A stretch of 64,000 bases of DNA, taken from the NCBI RefSeq assembly GCF_024172085.1, contig NZ_JAMZDZ010000001.1, forward strand, positions 1,116,001-1,180,000, in the 5' to 3' direction. The DNA is from Hamadaea flava (lineage in GTDB: Bacteria; Actinomycetota; Actinomycetes; Mycobacteriales; Micromonosporaceae). A model generated the notes under the pieces. The model ran no database searches. It had not been told where the DNA came from and saw only the letters and a list, made by a program, of their open reading frames with translations. Position numbers and translations under genes: made by a program. Shown in pieces: positions 1 through 8,197 of this stretch. Numbering within the stretch: position 1 is the first letter of the stretch; each line of letters starts with the position of its first letter.

Positions 1-234
1 GGTGCCGGCCGCGGTGGCGGTCACCGTCCAGGTCACCGAGCCGCCGACGGCGTTGGCGGTGTTGCAGAACCCGGTCCCGGAGTAACCGGCCCAGTTGGAG
101 TCGATCGTGCCGTCGCAGACGCCGTTCTCCGCCTCGTACCGGGTCGGGGCGGCCGACGCGCCCGGCGCCCAGATCGCGGTGGCCAGCAGCGCGGAGGTGA
201 GGACGGCCGCCCGCACGAGGGCGTGTCTCTTCAT
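1..234 (-). CDS. secreted CBM35-type carbohydrate-binding protein, N-terminal fragment
   Basis: Only the first 78 residues lie in the window; the gene runs off the left edge. The product starts MKRHALVRAA and has a Sec signal peptide ending near ASAAP (about residue 29). The mature part opens with YEAEN, followed by a GYSGTGF stretch and a VTWTVTATAAGT strand. That pattern is the start of CBM35/CBM6 carbohydrate-binding modules, which often sit at the front of secreted polysaccharide lyases and glycosidases. The catalytic part cannot be seen. The start is supported by a GAAGGGAAG-like stretch just upstream. It diverges from a sugar ABC transporter operon, so the two probably serve the same extracellular polysaccharide; that link is inference. 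Confidence 0.8.
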   Translation of the reverse strand, partial: MKRHALVRAAVLTSALLATAIWAPGASAAPTRYEAENGVCDGTIDSNWAGYSGTGFCNTANAVGGSVTWTVTATAAGT

Positions 235-254
235 GCGCTTCCCTTCTGGTTTCT

Positions 255-273
255 GTTAGGTAATCTGACTAAC
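255..273. promoter_or_regulatory. dyad operator candidate between CBM gene and ABC operon
   Basis: GTTAG and CTAAC flank nine bases, forming a perfect 5-bp-arm dyad about 20 bases upstream of the CBM gene start and 180 bases upstream of the binding-protein gene. The position suits a sugar-responsive repressor acting on the divergent pair. No regulator gene is adjacent. The rest of 235-452 is unusually AT-rich for this window and must hold both promoters. Confidence 0.45.
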
Positions 274-452
274 CGTCGCATCACGATAGAGCAGTTCCGT
301 TTTCTTCGAAAGACCGGAATAGAGCGATGGATCGTTGACGTGCGCTTAACACCGTGGATATCTTCACGTGAACCACGGACGCCTGAGCAACATCCGTCCA
401 CATACGTGAACCGAATCCCGCGCCCCGAACACTTCCCCCTCAAGGAGTGACC

Positions 453-1781
453 GTGAAGAGACTCCGGTACGCCGTCGCGCTCCTCGCCGTGATGGCCACC
501 GCGCTGTCGGCCACCGCGTGCGGCGGCGACGACGGCGCCCAGCAGAACGCCAAGGGAGAGCTGGAGATCTGGATCCGGCAGGCGGCCGGTTCCGACTCGG
601 CCAAGACCGCCGAGCGCCTGGCGCAGGCGTTCACGCAGGCAAGCGGCGTCCCCACCAAGGTGGTGGCGATCTTCGACGACTTCGAGACCAAGCTTCAGCA
701 GCAGGGCGCCCAGCACAAGCTGCCCGACATCGTCATCAACGACACCGCACAACTGGGCAACATGCAGTCGCAGGGCTGGCTGCGCCAGGTCGACAAGTCC
801 ACTTTCGCCGGCGCAGACAAGATCTCCGAGCGAGCCTGGAAGGCGGCGACCGCCACCGACGGCAAGTACTACGGCGTACCGTTCTCGGCGCAGGCGTTCC
901 TGCTCCTGGTCCGGGCGGACTGGCGCAAGAAGCTGAACCTGCCGGAGCCGAAGACCTGGGCCGACCTGGCCGCCCTCGGCGCGGCGTTCACGAAGAACGA
1001 CCCGGACGGCAACGGCAAGGCCGACACCGCCGGGTTCGACATCCCCGGCACCACGCAGCGCGGCTACATGTCCTGGTACGCCTCCTCGTACATCTGGGGC
1101 AACGGCGGCGACTTCGTGGCGCCGGCCGGAACCGGCAAGTGGAAGCCGGCCGTCGGCGACGCGAAGTCCGTCGAGGCCGTGAAGTGGCTGCAGGACCGGT
1201 TCTGCGTGGACAAGTCGGTGAACCCGGGCGCGGTGAACGTCAACACCACCACCGCGCACGAGGTCTTCGAGAAGAATCAGGCGGGCATCTACCTGGTCGG
1301 CCCGTACGTGCTGGCCCGGTTCGTGAAGAGCCTCGGCAGCGACAAGGTCGAGGCGATCGCGCTGCCGGCCGGCCCGTCCGGCGGTCCCGGCGCGCTGGCC
1401 GAGGGCGAGAACGTCTATCTGATGGCCGGTTCGGACAACGAGGCCGGGCAGAAGAAGTTCGCCGAGTACGCGACCTCGGTCGACGGGCAGAAGATCGGCA
1501 TGAACGCCGACGACCCCGGCGCGATCGTCCGGCTGTCCGTCAACACCGGGGTCGACATGGCCTCGGTCCGCAAGGACCCCCGGTGGCTCGCCTTCCAGAA
1601 GGTCTACGACGAGGCCGGGGTGTACAGCCCGCCGGTGCCCAACTGGGCTCCGTTCCGGCAGACCGCGGCCGACGCCATCAACGCCGTGATGGCCGACTGC
1701 GGCGCCGACGTGCAGGCGGCCATGAACAAGCTGGCCGGCCAGCTCGGTGACCTGCTCTCGAAGCAGAACGCACTCGCCTGA
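453..1781 (+). CDS. ABC transporter sugar-binding lipoprotein (family 1 solute-binding protein)
   Basis: This 442-residue protein binds a substrate outside the cell and delivers it to the two permeases encoded next. The N-terminus MKRLRYAVALLAVMATALSA leads into a lipobox-like TAC (Cys near residue 23), so it should be a membrane-anchored lipoprotein. The body shows the family 1 solute-binding pattern, with LEIWIRQAAG near the start, DIVINDTAQL, and GVPFSAQAF where the lobes meet. The GTG at 453 is preferred over one at 447 because an AAGGAG ribosome site at 442-447 would overlap the earlier codon. Its stop overlaps the next start (ATGA). The ligand is probably an oligosaccharide but cannot be named. 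Confidence 0.88.
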   Translation: MKRLRYAVALLAVMATALSATACGGDDGAQQNAKGELEIWIRQAAGSDSAKTAERLAQAFTQASGVPTKVVAIFDDFETKLQQQGAQHKLPDIVINDTAQLGNMQSQGWLRQVDKSTFAGADKISERAWKAATATDGKYYGVPFSAQAFLLLVRADWRKKLNLPEPKTWADLAALGAAFTKNDPDGNGKADTAGFDIPGTTQRGYMSWYASSYIWGNGGDFVAPAGTGKWKPAVGDAKSVEAVKWLQDRFCVDKSVNPGAVNVNTTTAHEVFEKNQAGIYLVGPYVLARFVKSLGSDKVEAIALPAGPSGGPGALAEGENVYLMAGSDNEAGQKKFAEYATSVDGQKIGMNADDPGAIVRLSVNTGVDMASVRKDPRWLAFQKVYDEAGVYSPPVPNWAPFRQTAADAINAVMADCGADVQAAMNKLAGQLGDLLSKQNALA

Positions 1782-2722
1782 TGGTTCTTCGCACCGCGGA
1801 GTCCCGCCGCGCCATCGGGACCACCGAGGACCGCCGCACGATCCTGGGGCGCCGCCGGCCGCGGCGGCGCTCCCCCGTCGTGCCCTGGCTGTTCCTGGCT
1901 CCGGCCCTGATCCTGCTGTTCTACTTCAAGTACCTGCCGATGGCCGACGGGCTGCGGATGAGCTTCTACGAGATCCGCGGCTATCTCGGCGACCAGTGGG
2001 TGGGCGGTCAGAACTATCAGGAGATCGTCACCGACGACCAGTTCACCGCCGCGCTCTGGCACAGCGTGGTGCTCGCCGTCGGCACGACCGCAGGCTCGAT
2101 GTTCTTCGGACTGATCCTCGCGCTGCTGCTGGAGGGCAGTTCCCGGGTCCTGTGGTTCGTCCGCACCGCCGCCTTCCTGCCGGTCGTCACCACCATCGCG
2201 GTGGTGGCCGAGGTGTGGCGGATCCTCTACCACCCGGCCGCGAACGGCCCGCTCAACACGATCCTCGGCTGGTTCGCGATCTCGCCCCAGCCGTTCCTCG
2301 CCGACGAGCACAGCTCGCTGCTGTCCATCATGGCGGTGGGCGTCTGGCGGGGCGCACCCTACGACATGATGATCTTCCTGGCCGGGCTGGCCGGGGTGGA
2401 CCGATCGCTCTACGAGTCGTCCGCAGTGGACGGCGCGGGCACCTGGCGGCGGTTCCGCCACGTCACCGTGCCCGCGCTGCGCCCGGTCTTCGTCATCCTG
2501 ATCACGCTCGCCGCGATCCGGGGCATCCGCGTGTTCACCGAGGTCTTCCTGCTCACCAACGGCGCGCCGAACGGCTCGACCGAGGTGCTCATGACCCTCA
2601 TCTACAAGCTCGGCCTGCAACAGGGCGAACTCGGCATCGCGGCGGCCGGGTCGATCGTGCTGTTCGCCGCGACCGTCATCCTCACAGTCGCGGTTCGCGC
2701 GCTGCGCCGCCGGGAGGTCTGA
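1781..2722 (+). CDS. sugar ABC transporter permease, MalF type
   Basis: This 313-residue inner-membrane permease begins with a basic cytoplasmic tail (RRRPRRRSPVVPW) and then has about six membrane segments. The cytoplasmic EAA loop, which contacts the ATPase, is seen as ESSAVDGAGTWRRFRHVTVP. It belongs to the binding-protein-dependent carbohydrate importers of the MalF/UgpA type. The start codon overlaps the stop of the binding-protein gene, and only one base separates its stop from the next gene, so the three are one operon. Confidence 0.9.
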   Translation: MVLRTAESRRAIGTTEDRRTILGRRRPRRRSPVVPWLFLAPALILLFYFKYLPMADGLRMSFYEIRGYLGDQWVGGQNYQEIVTDDQFTAALWHSVVLAVGTTAGSMFFGLILALLLEGSSRVLWFVRTAAFLPVVTTIAVVAEVWRILYHPAANGPLNTILGWFAISPQPFLADEHSSLLSIMAVGVWRGAPYDMMIFLAGLAGVDRSLYESSAVDGAGTWRRFRHVTVPALRPVFVILITLAAIRGIRVFTEVFLLTNGAPNGSTEVLMTLIYKLGLQQGELGIAAAGSIVLFAATVILTVAVRALRRREV

Positions 2723-2723
2723 A

Positions 2724-3596
2724 ATGAGCGCCGAACGCTTCGACACCGTCCTCGGGCTCGCGCATCGCCGCGGGCTCGGCGCCCGGATCGGCGTCTTCGT
2801 CTTGTACGCACTGATGGTGGTGGTCTTCGCCGGACCGCTGGTGGCCCTGATGATCGGCGCCTTCTCCAAGGTCGTCGACCCGACCGGGTTCTCCCTCGTC
2901 CCCGACGGCGGCTTCACCGTCCGCAACTTCGTGGCGGCCGCCGACCGCGACGTCTACCACTACTTGATCAACTCGTTCGTCGTGGTGGGCTTCGGGCTGC
3001 TGCTGCAGATGCTGGTCAGCGTCTTCGCCGCGTACGCCCTGGCCCGGCACAAGATGCGGTTCGCCGCGTTGATCATGCTGGCGGTCCTGGCGACGATGAT
3101 GCTGCCGGAGGAGGTCATCACGATCCCGCTGTCGGTGGTGCTGGCCGACGTGCCGCCGTTCGACGTCAACCTGATCGGCACGTACGCCGGGATGATCCTG
3201 CCGGTCGGCGCGTGGGGCTTCTCGATCCTCGTCATGACGGAGTTCATGAAGGAGGTCCCGGTCGAACTGGAGGAGGCGGCCCGCATCGACGGGGCCGGCG
3301 AGCTGCGTACCTTCTTCTCGATCATCCTGCCGTTGTGCCGTCCGGCCCTGGGCGTCATCGGTGTCTTCGGCTTCACGATGATCTGGGACCAGTATCTGCT
3401 GCCCCTCATCGTGGCGACCGAGCCGTCGCAGTACACGCTCCCGATCGCACTGCGTACGCTGCGGTCGGACGAGGAGGTCGGGATAGGAGTGCTGCTGGCC
3501 GCCGCCATGCTGGCCCTGCTGCCCTCGGTGATCGCCTTCCTGGCCTTCCAGCGCCAGTTCGTCCGTGGGCTGACCAGCGGAGCGATCAAGGGATAG
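2724..3596 (+). CDS. sugar ABC transporter permease, MalG type
   Basis: This 290-residue permease has about six membrane segments and an EAA loop near residue 190 (EAARIDGAGELRTFFSIILP), the docking site for the ATPase. It pairs with the preceding MalF-type permease. No ATP-binding subunit follows: the operon ends here and runs into a convergent regulator with an 11-base overlap. In actinomycetes a shared ATPase (MsiK type) encoded elsewhere commonly energises such importers, which is the likely explanation. Confidence 0.9.
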   Translation: MSAERFDTVLGLAHRRGLGARIGVFVLYALMVVVFAGPLVALMIGAFSKVVDPTGFSLVPDGGFTVRNFVAAADRDVYHYLINSFVVVGFGLLLQMLVSVFAAYALARHKMRFAALIMLAVLATMMLPEEVITIPLSVVLADVPPFDVNLIGTYAGMILPVGAWGFSILVMTEFMKEVPVELEEAARIDGAGELRTFFSIILPLCRPALGVIGVFGFTMIWDQYLLPLIVATEPSQYTLPIALRTLRSDEEVGIGVLLAAAMLALLPSVIAFLAFQRQFVRGLTSGAIKG

Positions 3597-3945
3597 CGTC
3601 GTAGCGCACCCGCGCGTGCGCGATGTCCTCCGCGTGCCGCTCCGCCCAGTCGATCAGCTCCCAGGCTGTCTTGAGCAGGGTCTGCCCCATCTCGGTCAGC
3701 TCGTAGTCGACGCGGGGCGGCACGACGGCGTGCACCGTACGCTCGACCAGCCCGTCCCGTTCCAGGTTGCGCAGCGTCACGGTGAGCATCCGCTGACTGA
3801 TCCCCTCGATGGAGCGTTTGAGGTCGGTGAACCGGCGGCTGCCGTCGCGCAACTGGTAGACGACGTTGAGCGTCCACTTGTCGCCGACCCGGTCGAGCAC
3901 GTCCCGGACCTGGCAGGTCAGGTCGTTCCGAACCGACAGGTCCAT
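3586..3945 (-). CDS. HxlR-family transcriptional regulator
   Basis: This 119-residue winged-helix protein carries the HxlR signature: DRVGDKWTLNVVYQLRDGSRRF, then ISQRMLTVTLRNLERDGLVER and VDYELTEMG. Family members sense quinones, aldehydes or oxidants through a cysteine ahead of the DNA-binding helix; here Cys11 (DLTCQVRDVL) occupies that place. GGAGG lies just upstream of the ATG. It diverges from a LUD-domain gene across 129 bases that hold a pair of direct repeats, so it probably controls that gene and itself. The inducer is unknown. Confidence 0.88.
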   Translation of the reverse strand: MDLSVRNDLTCQVRDVLDRVGDKWTLNVVYQLRDGSRRFTDLKRSIEGISQRMLTVTLRNLERDGLVERTVHAVVPPRVDYELTEMGQTLLKTAWELIDWAERHAEDIAHARVRYDAIP

Positions 3946-3958
3946 GGTTACCTCCAGG

Positions 3959-3990
3959 TCACTGAGGCAGAGATTCGTCACTGAGGCAGA
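3959..3990. promoter_or_regulatory. paired 13-bp direct repeats, putative HxlR operator
   Basis: TCACTGAGGCAGA occurs at 3959-3971 and again, identically, at 3978-3990, a 19-base period or roughly two helical turns. The pair sits just upstream of the HxlR gene and about 85 bases upstream of the LUD gene. The two copies are the only obvious structure in this intergenic region. Confidence 0.6.
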
Positions 3991-4074
3991 AAATAGTGCC
4001 TTCTTCCGCTTCCGTCCAGAGTTCCCGACGATGGGGTCAGTTACTTCGGAGAACCACCCGGGAGGAAGACCCAG

Positions 4075-4707
4075 ATGTCTCAGGAAGCACCCGCCCTCGA
4101 CGAAGCCTTCGGCGTACCGGCGTCGGCGGAGCAGCTCGACCGCGCAGCCGAAGCCTTGCGTACCAACGGTTTCGTCGTCCACGTCGTCGACACCGCCGAG
4201 GACGCCCGCAAACTCGTCGTCGGCGAACTCGTCCCTCGCGACCAGGCCGTCTTCACCGCCAGCAGCGAGACCCTGCGGCTGTCGGGCATCCTCGCCGATC
4301 TCGACGAGTCCGGCGGCTTCCAGTCCGTCCGCGCCGAGGCCGGCGACCTGGGCGACGACATGTGGGCGCGGATCCGCCTCGGCGCACTGCCCGACGTCGT
4401 CGTCGGCAGCGTGCACGCCGTCACCGAGGAAGGTCACCTCGTCATCGGCTCGGCCAGCGGCAGCCAGTTCGCCCCGTACGCCTCCGGCGCGAAGAAAGCA
4501 GTGTGGATCGTCGGCGCGCAGAAGGTCGTTCCCGATCTCGCGACCGGCCTGCGGCGACTGCGTACGCACAGCCTGCCGAAGGAGTGGCGGCGGCTGAACG
4601 AACTGGCCGGGCAGACCTCGTTCCTCAGCCGCATCCTCGTCATCGAGCACGAGTGGTTGCCCGAACGCGGTGTGGTGGTGCTCGTCCGGGAGCCCATCGG
4701 GTTCTGA
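4075..4707 (+). CDS. LUD-domain protein (LutC/YkgG-like)
   Basis: This 210-residue protein has the LUD fold typical of LutC/YkgG: FTASSETLRLSGILADLDES near the middle, then a GSVHAVTEEGHLVIGSASGS strand-turn and VWIVGAQKVVPDL. LutB and LutC homologues take part in iron-sulphur-dependent L-lactate oxidation, but here no LutA or LutB partner is present, so lactate use cannot be assumed. It stands alone opposite an HxlR regulator, suggesting an inducible role in detoxification or carboxylate metabolism. GGAGG lies nine bases before the ATG. Confidence 0.75.
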   Translation: MSQEAPALDEAFGVPASAEQLDRAAEALRTNGFVVHVVDTAEDARKLVVGELVPRDQAVFTASSETLRLSGILADLDESGGFQSVRAEAGDLGDDMWARIRLGALPDVVVGSVHAVTEEGHLVIGSASGSQFAPYASGAKKAVWIVGAQKVVPDLATGLRRLRTHSLPKEWRRLNELAGQTSFLSRILVIEHEWLPERGVVVLVREPIGF

Positions 4708-4733
4708 GTTCCAGGCGGTGTGCCAGCGGTGTT

Positions 4734-5018
4734 CTAGGCGGTCGGGAGGATGAGGAAGCCGGTGTCCCCCACCGGGTCTTCCTCATCCACCGTGAAGGTC
4801 TTCACCACGGCGTCCTCCGGTCCTCGCCGCGCCCAGCGCAGCAACCGGTCGACGTCGTCGGGCGCGCCCTCGAAAGCCGCCTCGACCGCGCCGTCCCGGC
4901 GATTGCGGACCCAGCCGGCGACATTGTGCGCGAGTGCCTTGCGACGGCACGTGTCCCGGAAGTAGACGCCCTGGACGAGGCCGGCGACCACGACCCGCCT
5001 GCGGATGATCTCACTCAT
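4734..5018 (-). CDS. acyP: acylphosphatase
   Basis: This 94-residue cytoplasmic enzyme hydrolyses acyl phosphates. The signature AGLVQGVYFRDTCRRKA (about residues 14-30) supplies the phosphate-binding loop and catalytic Arg, and GWVRNRRDG supplies the catalytic Asn. Length is normal for the family. Its ATG overlaps the stop codon of the exonuclease III gene (TGATG), so the two are translated together. I see no metabolic link between the two. Confidence 0.93.
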   Translation of the reverse strand: MSEIIRRRVVVAGLVQGVYFRDTCRRKALAHNVAGWVRNRRDGAVEAAFEGAPDDVDRLLRWARRGPEDAVVKTFTVDEEDPVGDTGFLILPTA

Positions 5019-5785
5019 CAGCCGAGGTCCACCACGATCGGAGCGTGGTCCGACGGGCCCTTGCCCTTGCGGGCCTCCCGGTCGATGTAGGCCCCGGTCA
5101 CCCGGTCGGCCAGCGGCTTGGTCGCGTACACGAGGTCGATGCGCATTCCCTTGTCCTGGTGGAACATCCCGGCCCGGTAGTCCCAGTAGGTGAACGGATT
5201 CGGTCCCTTCATCGGCTTCGGCACGATGTCGTGCAGGCCGAGGTCGAGCAGGTGCCGCAACGCCTCGCGCTCCGGCGGCGTCACGTGGGTCGCGCCGACG
5301 AACTGCGCCGGGTCCCAGACGTCCGCGTCGGTGGGCGCCACGTTGAAGTCGCCGCACACCGCGAGCTCCGCGTGCCCTCCCAGCTCGTCGCCGAGCGCGG
5401 TCCGCAGCGCCGCCAGCCAGGTCAGCTTGTACGCGTAATGCGGGTCGTCGGGGGTCCGCCCGTTCGGCACGTACACCGACCACACCCGTACGCCGCCGCA
5501 GGTCGCGCCGAGCGCCCGCGCCTCCGGGTCGGGGAAGCCCGGCTCGCCGGGGAAGCCGGGCGACACGTCCGCCAAGCCGACCCGGGACAACAGGGCGACC
5601 CCGTTCCACCGGTTGAGCCCGTGCGCGGCCGTCTCGTAACCGAGCTTGTCCACCTCGGCGACCGGGAAGTCGGCCGTCTTCGTCTCCTGCAGGCAGACCA
5701 CGTCGGGCCGGACGGACTCCAGCCAGTCGAGCAGCCGCGGCAGGCGGGCATTGACCGAATTGACATTCCAGGTCGCCAGTCGCAT
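5018..5785 (-). CDS. xth: exodeoxyribonuclease III
   Basis: This 255-residue enzyme is an AP endonuclease and 3'-5' exonuclease of base-excision repair. Family motifs appear in order: ATWNVNSVNARL at the start, CLQETKT (metal-binding Glu), VYVPNGR, GDFNVAP (catalytic Asp and Asn) and SDHAPIVVDLG at the end (catalytic His). The start at MRLATWNVN matches the usual N-terminus. It is the first gene of a two-gene unit with acylphosphatase. Confidence 0.95.
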   Translation of the reverse strand: MRLATWNVNSVNARLPRLLDWLESVRPDVVCLQETKTADFPVAEVDKLGYETAAHGLNRWNGVALLSRVGLADVSPGFPGEPGFPDPEARALGATCGGVRVWSVYVPNGRTPDDPHYAYKLTWLAALRTALGDELGGHAELAVCGDFNVAPTDADVWDPAQFVGATHVTPPEREALRHLLDLGLHDIVPKPMKGPNPFTYWDYRAGMFHQDKGMRIDLVYATKPLADRVTGAYIDREARKGKGPSDHAPIVVDLG

Positions 5786-5839
5786 GACCCCACCGTAGGC
5801 CATAGGGCTGACACCCGGTGCTCGTGGGATGATCGCGTC

Positions 5840-6379
5840 ATGGCGAAGTTCGGGGTTCTCCTGCGGGGCATCAACGTCGGCGGCAGCAACAAGGTCTCCA
5901 TGGCCGACCTGCGGACGCTTCTCGATGGCCTCGGCTTCACGAACGTGAAGACGCTGCTCCAGAGCGGCAACGCCGTCTTCGACGCCCCGAAGGGCACCCC
6001 GGCGCAGCTCGCCACGCAGATCGAGCAGGCGCTGGAGGACCGCTACGGCCGGGTGATCGGCTGCGTCGTCGTGACCCGCGCCGACCTCGACCGGATCGTG
6101 GCCGCCAATCCGCTGGCCGGGATCGCCGACAAGCCGTCCTACCAACTCGTCACGTTCCTCAACGGCGAGCCCGACGCGAAGCTCTTCACCGCCGACGACA
6201 CCACGGCGTACGCGCCGGAGGTGGTGCTCGCCGGCGATCGCGAGATCCACTCGTGGCACCCGAACGGGCAGGCGAACACGAAACTCACCCCGGGCTGGTG
6301 GAAGAAGCGGCTGCCCGGCCTGGTCGCGACCGCTCGGAACTGGAACACCGTCCTGAAACTGCGCGACCTGCTGGACTGA
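5840..6379 (+). CDS. DUF1697 family protein
   Basis: This 179-residue protein has the DUF1697 pattern: FGVLLRGINVGGSNKVSMADL at the start, a TLLQSGNAVF motif, and a C-terminal NTKLTPGWWKKRLPG followed by TARNWNTVLKL. No biochemical role is established for the family. It is a single gene on the plus strand, divergent from exonuclease III and convergent with the epimerase gene that follows. Confidence 0.9.
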   Translation: MAKFGVLLRGINVGGSNKVSMADLRTLLDGLGFTNVKTLLQSGNAVFDAPKGTPAQLATQIEQALEDRYGRVIGCVVVTRADLDRIVAANPLAGIADKPSYQLVTFLNGEPDAKLFTADDTTAYAPEVVLAGDREIHSWHPNGQANTKLTPGWWKKRLPGLVATARNWNTVLKLRDLLD

Positions 6380-6413
6380 CGGCACCGCTGGAATGACCCC
6401 GCTGCCGGACTGA

Positions 6414-6433
6414 CCGCGCGACTACCCGCGCGG
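6414..6433. terminator. short GC hairpin between convergent genes
   Basis: CCGCGCG and CGCGCGG pair across a six-base loop. The hairpin covers the stop codon of the epimerase gene and follows the DUF1697 stop by about 35 bases, so it could end transcription from both sides. There is no T tract, as usual in actinomycetes. Confidence 0.45.
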
Positions 6434-7312
6434 GTGACGGGCGACGAAGTCCGCGACGTACTCGTCGAGCTTCACCGTCGGCTCCCAGCCGAGGGTGGCC
6501 GCCTTGCTGGTGTCGGCCCGGCCCCGCGTCCGCTCGCCGCGCAGCGCGGGCACCATCTCGATCTCGGCGCCGAACATCCGCGCGACCTCGAGGAGCGGCC
6601 ATTCCCGGCCGGTGCCCAGCAGGTAGCCGTCGCCGGAGCCCTTCTCGGCCGCCAGGACGACGCCCCGGACGATGTCGCTCACGTGCGTGAAGTCGCGGGT
6701 CTGCGTACCGGGGTCGACGACGGTCAGCGGCTCGCCGGCGAGGTACTGGCGCTCGAAGATGCCGATGACGGTGGCGTAGCGGCCCTCGGTGATGTGCCAC
6801 GGCCCGTACGCGTTGTAGAAGTACGTGATCGCGTAGTCCAGCCCGTACCAGGACGCGAAGTTCTTGATGTATTCGATGTTCTTCGCCTTGGTCCAGGCGT
6901 ACGGGTTGAGGTTCTCGTCCGCCCCGTCGTTGCCGAACTTCGAGCTGGACCCGGCGTACACCAGCTTCGCGCCGTGCTCGTGGGCGAACTTCACGACCTC
7001 CTTGGTCCCGTGGAGATTGAACTCCCAGGTGAGGTCGACGTCGTCGAAGGACTGCACGATCCGCGAGTACTCGCCGAGGTGGAAGACCCTGTCCGGGGAG
7101 CCCAGGCCGTGCTCGGCCCAGATCTTGCGGATGTCGACGGTCGACCCCGTCAGGTAGCGGACCCGGGGGTCGGTGACGTGCTTCTCGACCGACCCCGTGA
7201 AGTAGTTGTCCACGGAGATGATCTGGGCGTCGGGGCGCTCGGTCAGCAGGAGCTTGATCAGGTTGCCGCCGACGAACCCGGCACCGCCGGTCACAAGGAT
7301 CGTAGAAGTCAC
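6422..7312 (-). CDS. NAD-dependent epimerase/dehydratase (extended SDR)
   Basis: This 296-residue Rossmann-fold enzyme has the nucleotide-binding motif LVTGGAGFVGGNL at the N-terminus and a YAWTK active-site motif (Tyr and Lys near residues 138 and 142) with AGSSSKFG upstream. It resembles UDP- or dTDP-sugar epimerases and dehydratases such as UDP-glucose 4-epimerase. The exact substrate cannot be read. Its position at the edge of a locus for an amino sugar and lipid-linked glycosylation suggests it makes a nucleotide-sugar precursor. It diverges from a methyltransferase gene. Confidence 0.85.
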   Translation of the reverse strand: MTSTILVTGGAGFVGGNLIKLLLTERPDAQIISVDNYFTGSVEKHVTDPRVRYLTGSTVDIRKIWAEHGLGSPDRVFHLGEYSRIVQSFDDVDLTWEFNLHGTKEVVKFAHEHGAKLVYAGSSSKFGNDGADENLNPYAWTKAKNIEYIKNFASWYGLDYAITYFYNAYGPWHITEGRYATVIGIFERQYLAGEPLTVVDPGTQTRDFTHVSDIVRGVVLAAEKGSGDGYLLGTGREWPLLEVARMFGAEIEMVPALRGERTRGRADTSKAATLGWEPTVKLDEYVADFVARHPRG

Positions 7313-7441
7313 CCGGCTACTTTAGTTGCGGACGCCGCCGACCAGGCAACCGGCCCGGCGACCGCGCGTGGGCCTTCCCGAGAAGGCGTCTCGTCACTAC
7401 CATGGCGTGCTGTCGACAAAGCGGTCAGACGGAGGGTACCG

Positions 7442-8149
7442 GTGCAAGACGCAGAAGTTATCGCGTTCACGCAGGGCGAGGACAAGCACTGGTGGTACCG
7501 CGAACGCCGGGCCATCATCGCCAAGGAGGTCCGGGGCCTGCGCCCCGGCAAAGCGGTGGAGATCGGCGCGGGCGGCGGCGGCAACTCCCTCGTGCTGAAG
7601 GAACTCGGCTGGGACGTGCTGGCCACCGAATACACCGAGGCGGGCGTACGCATCGCCAAGGAACGCGGGCTGAACGCCATGCAGGCGGACGCCACCCAGC
7701 TCCCGCTCGACGACGGGTCGCAGGATCTGTTCCTGGCGTTCGACGTCCTCGAGCACATCGAGGACGACCAGCGGGCCGCCGCCGAGATCTTCCGCGTGCT
7801 GCGCCCGGGCGGCACGGCGCTGATCGCCGTGCCGTGCGACATGGCGCTCTGGTCGGCGTACGACGAAGCCAGCCATCACTTCCGGCGGTACACCCGGGAG
7901 ACGCTCACCGAGCTGATCTCCGGCGCCGGCCTGACCATCGACTCCCTGCGCAGCTGGAACGTGCTGCTACGGCCGGTCGTGAAGATGCGCCGCAAGACCG
8001 CCGCGGTCGACGACACCGTCGGCGACGTGACGGCCGTGTCCCCGGTGGTGAACCTCGGCCTCGGGGTGATCATCAAGGCGGAGCGCTTCCTGCCGGTGAG
8101 TTCGCTGCCGGGCGTCTCCCTGATGATGCGGGCGCACCGCCCCGCCTGA
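7442..8149 (+). CDS. class I SAM-dependent methyltransferase
   Basis: This 235-residue protein carries motif I VEIGAGGGGNSLVL, an acidic residue at the end of strand 2 (TEYTEAG), DLFLAFDVLEHIEDD and LRPGGTALIAVP, the classical type 11 methyltransferase pattern. The GTG start is set by GGAGG at 7431-7435. The HWWYRERR N-terminus is common in methyltransferases of glycan loci. The substrate is likely a sugar or lipid carrier of the surrounding cluster, by context only. Confidence 0.82.
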   Translation: MQDAEVIAFTQGEDKHWWYRERRAIIAKEVRGLRPGKAVEIGAGGGGNSLVLKELGWDVLATEYTEAGVRIAKERGLNAMQADATQLPLDDGSQDLFLAFDVLEHIEDDQRAAAEIFRVLRPGGTALIAVPCDMALWSAYDEASHHFRRYTRETLTELISGAGLTIDSLRSWNVLLRPVVKMRRKTAAVDDTVGDVTAVSPVVNLGLGVIIKAERFLPVSSLPGVSLMMRAHRPA

Positions 8150-8162
8150 CGACCCGTGCGCG

Positions 8163-8187
8163 CCGCCCCGCCTGTCCGGCGGGGCGG
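8163..8187. terminator. bidirectional GC hairpin terminator
   Basis: CCGCCCCGCC and GGCGGGGCGG form a perfect 10-bp stem with a five-base loop (TGTCC). It lies exactly between the convergent methyltransferase and membrane-protein genes and can act in both directions. Confidence 0.75.
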
Positions 8188-8197
8188 GCCGGCGCGG

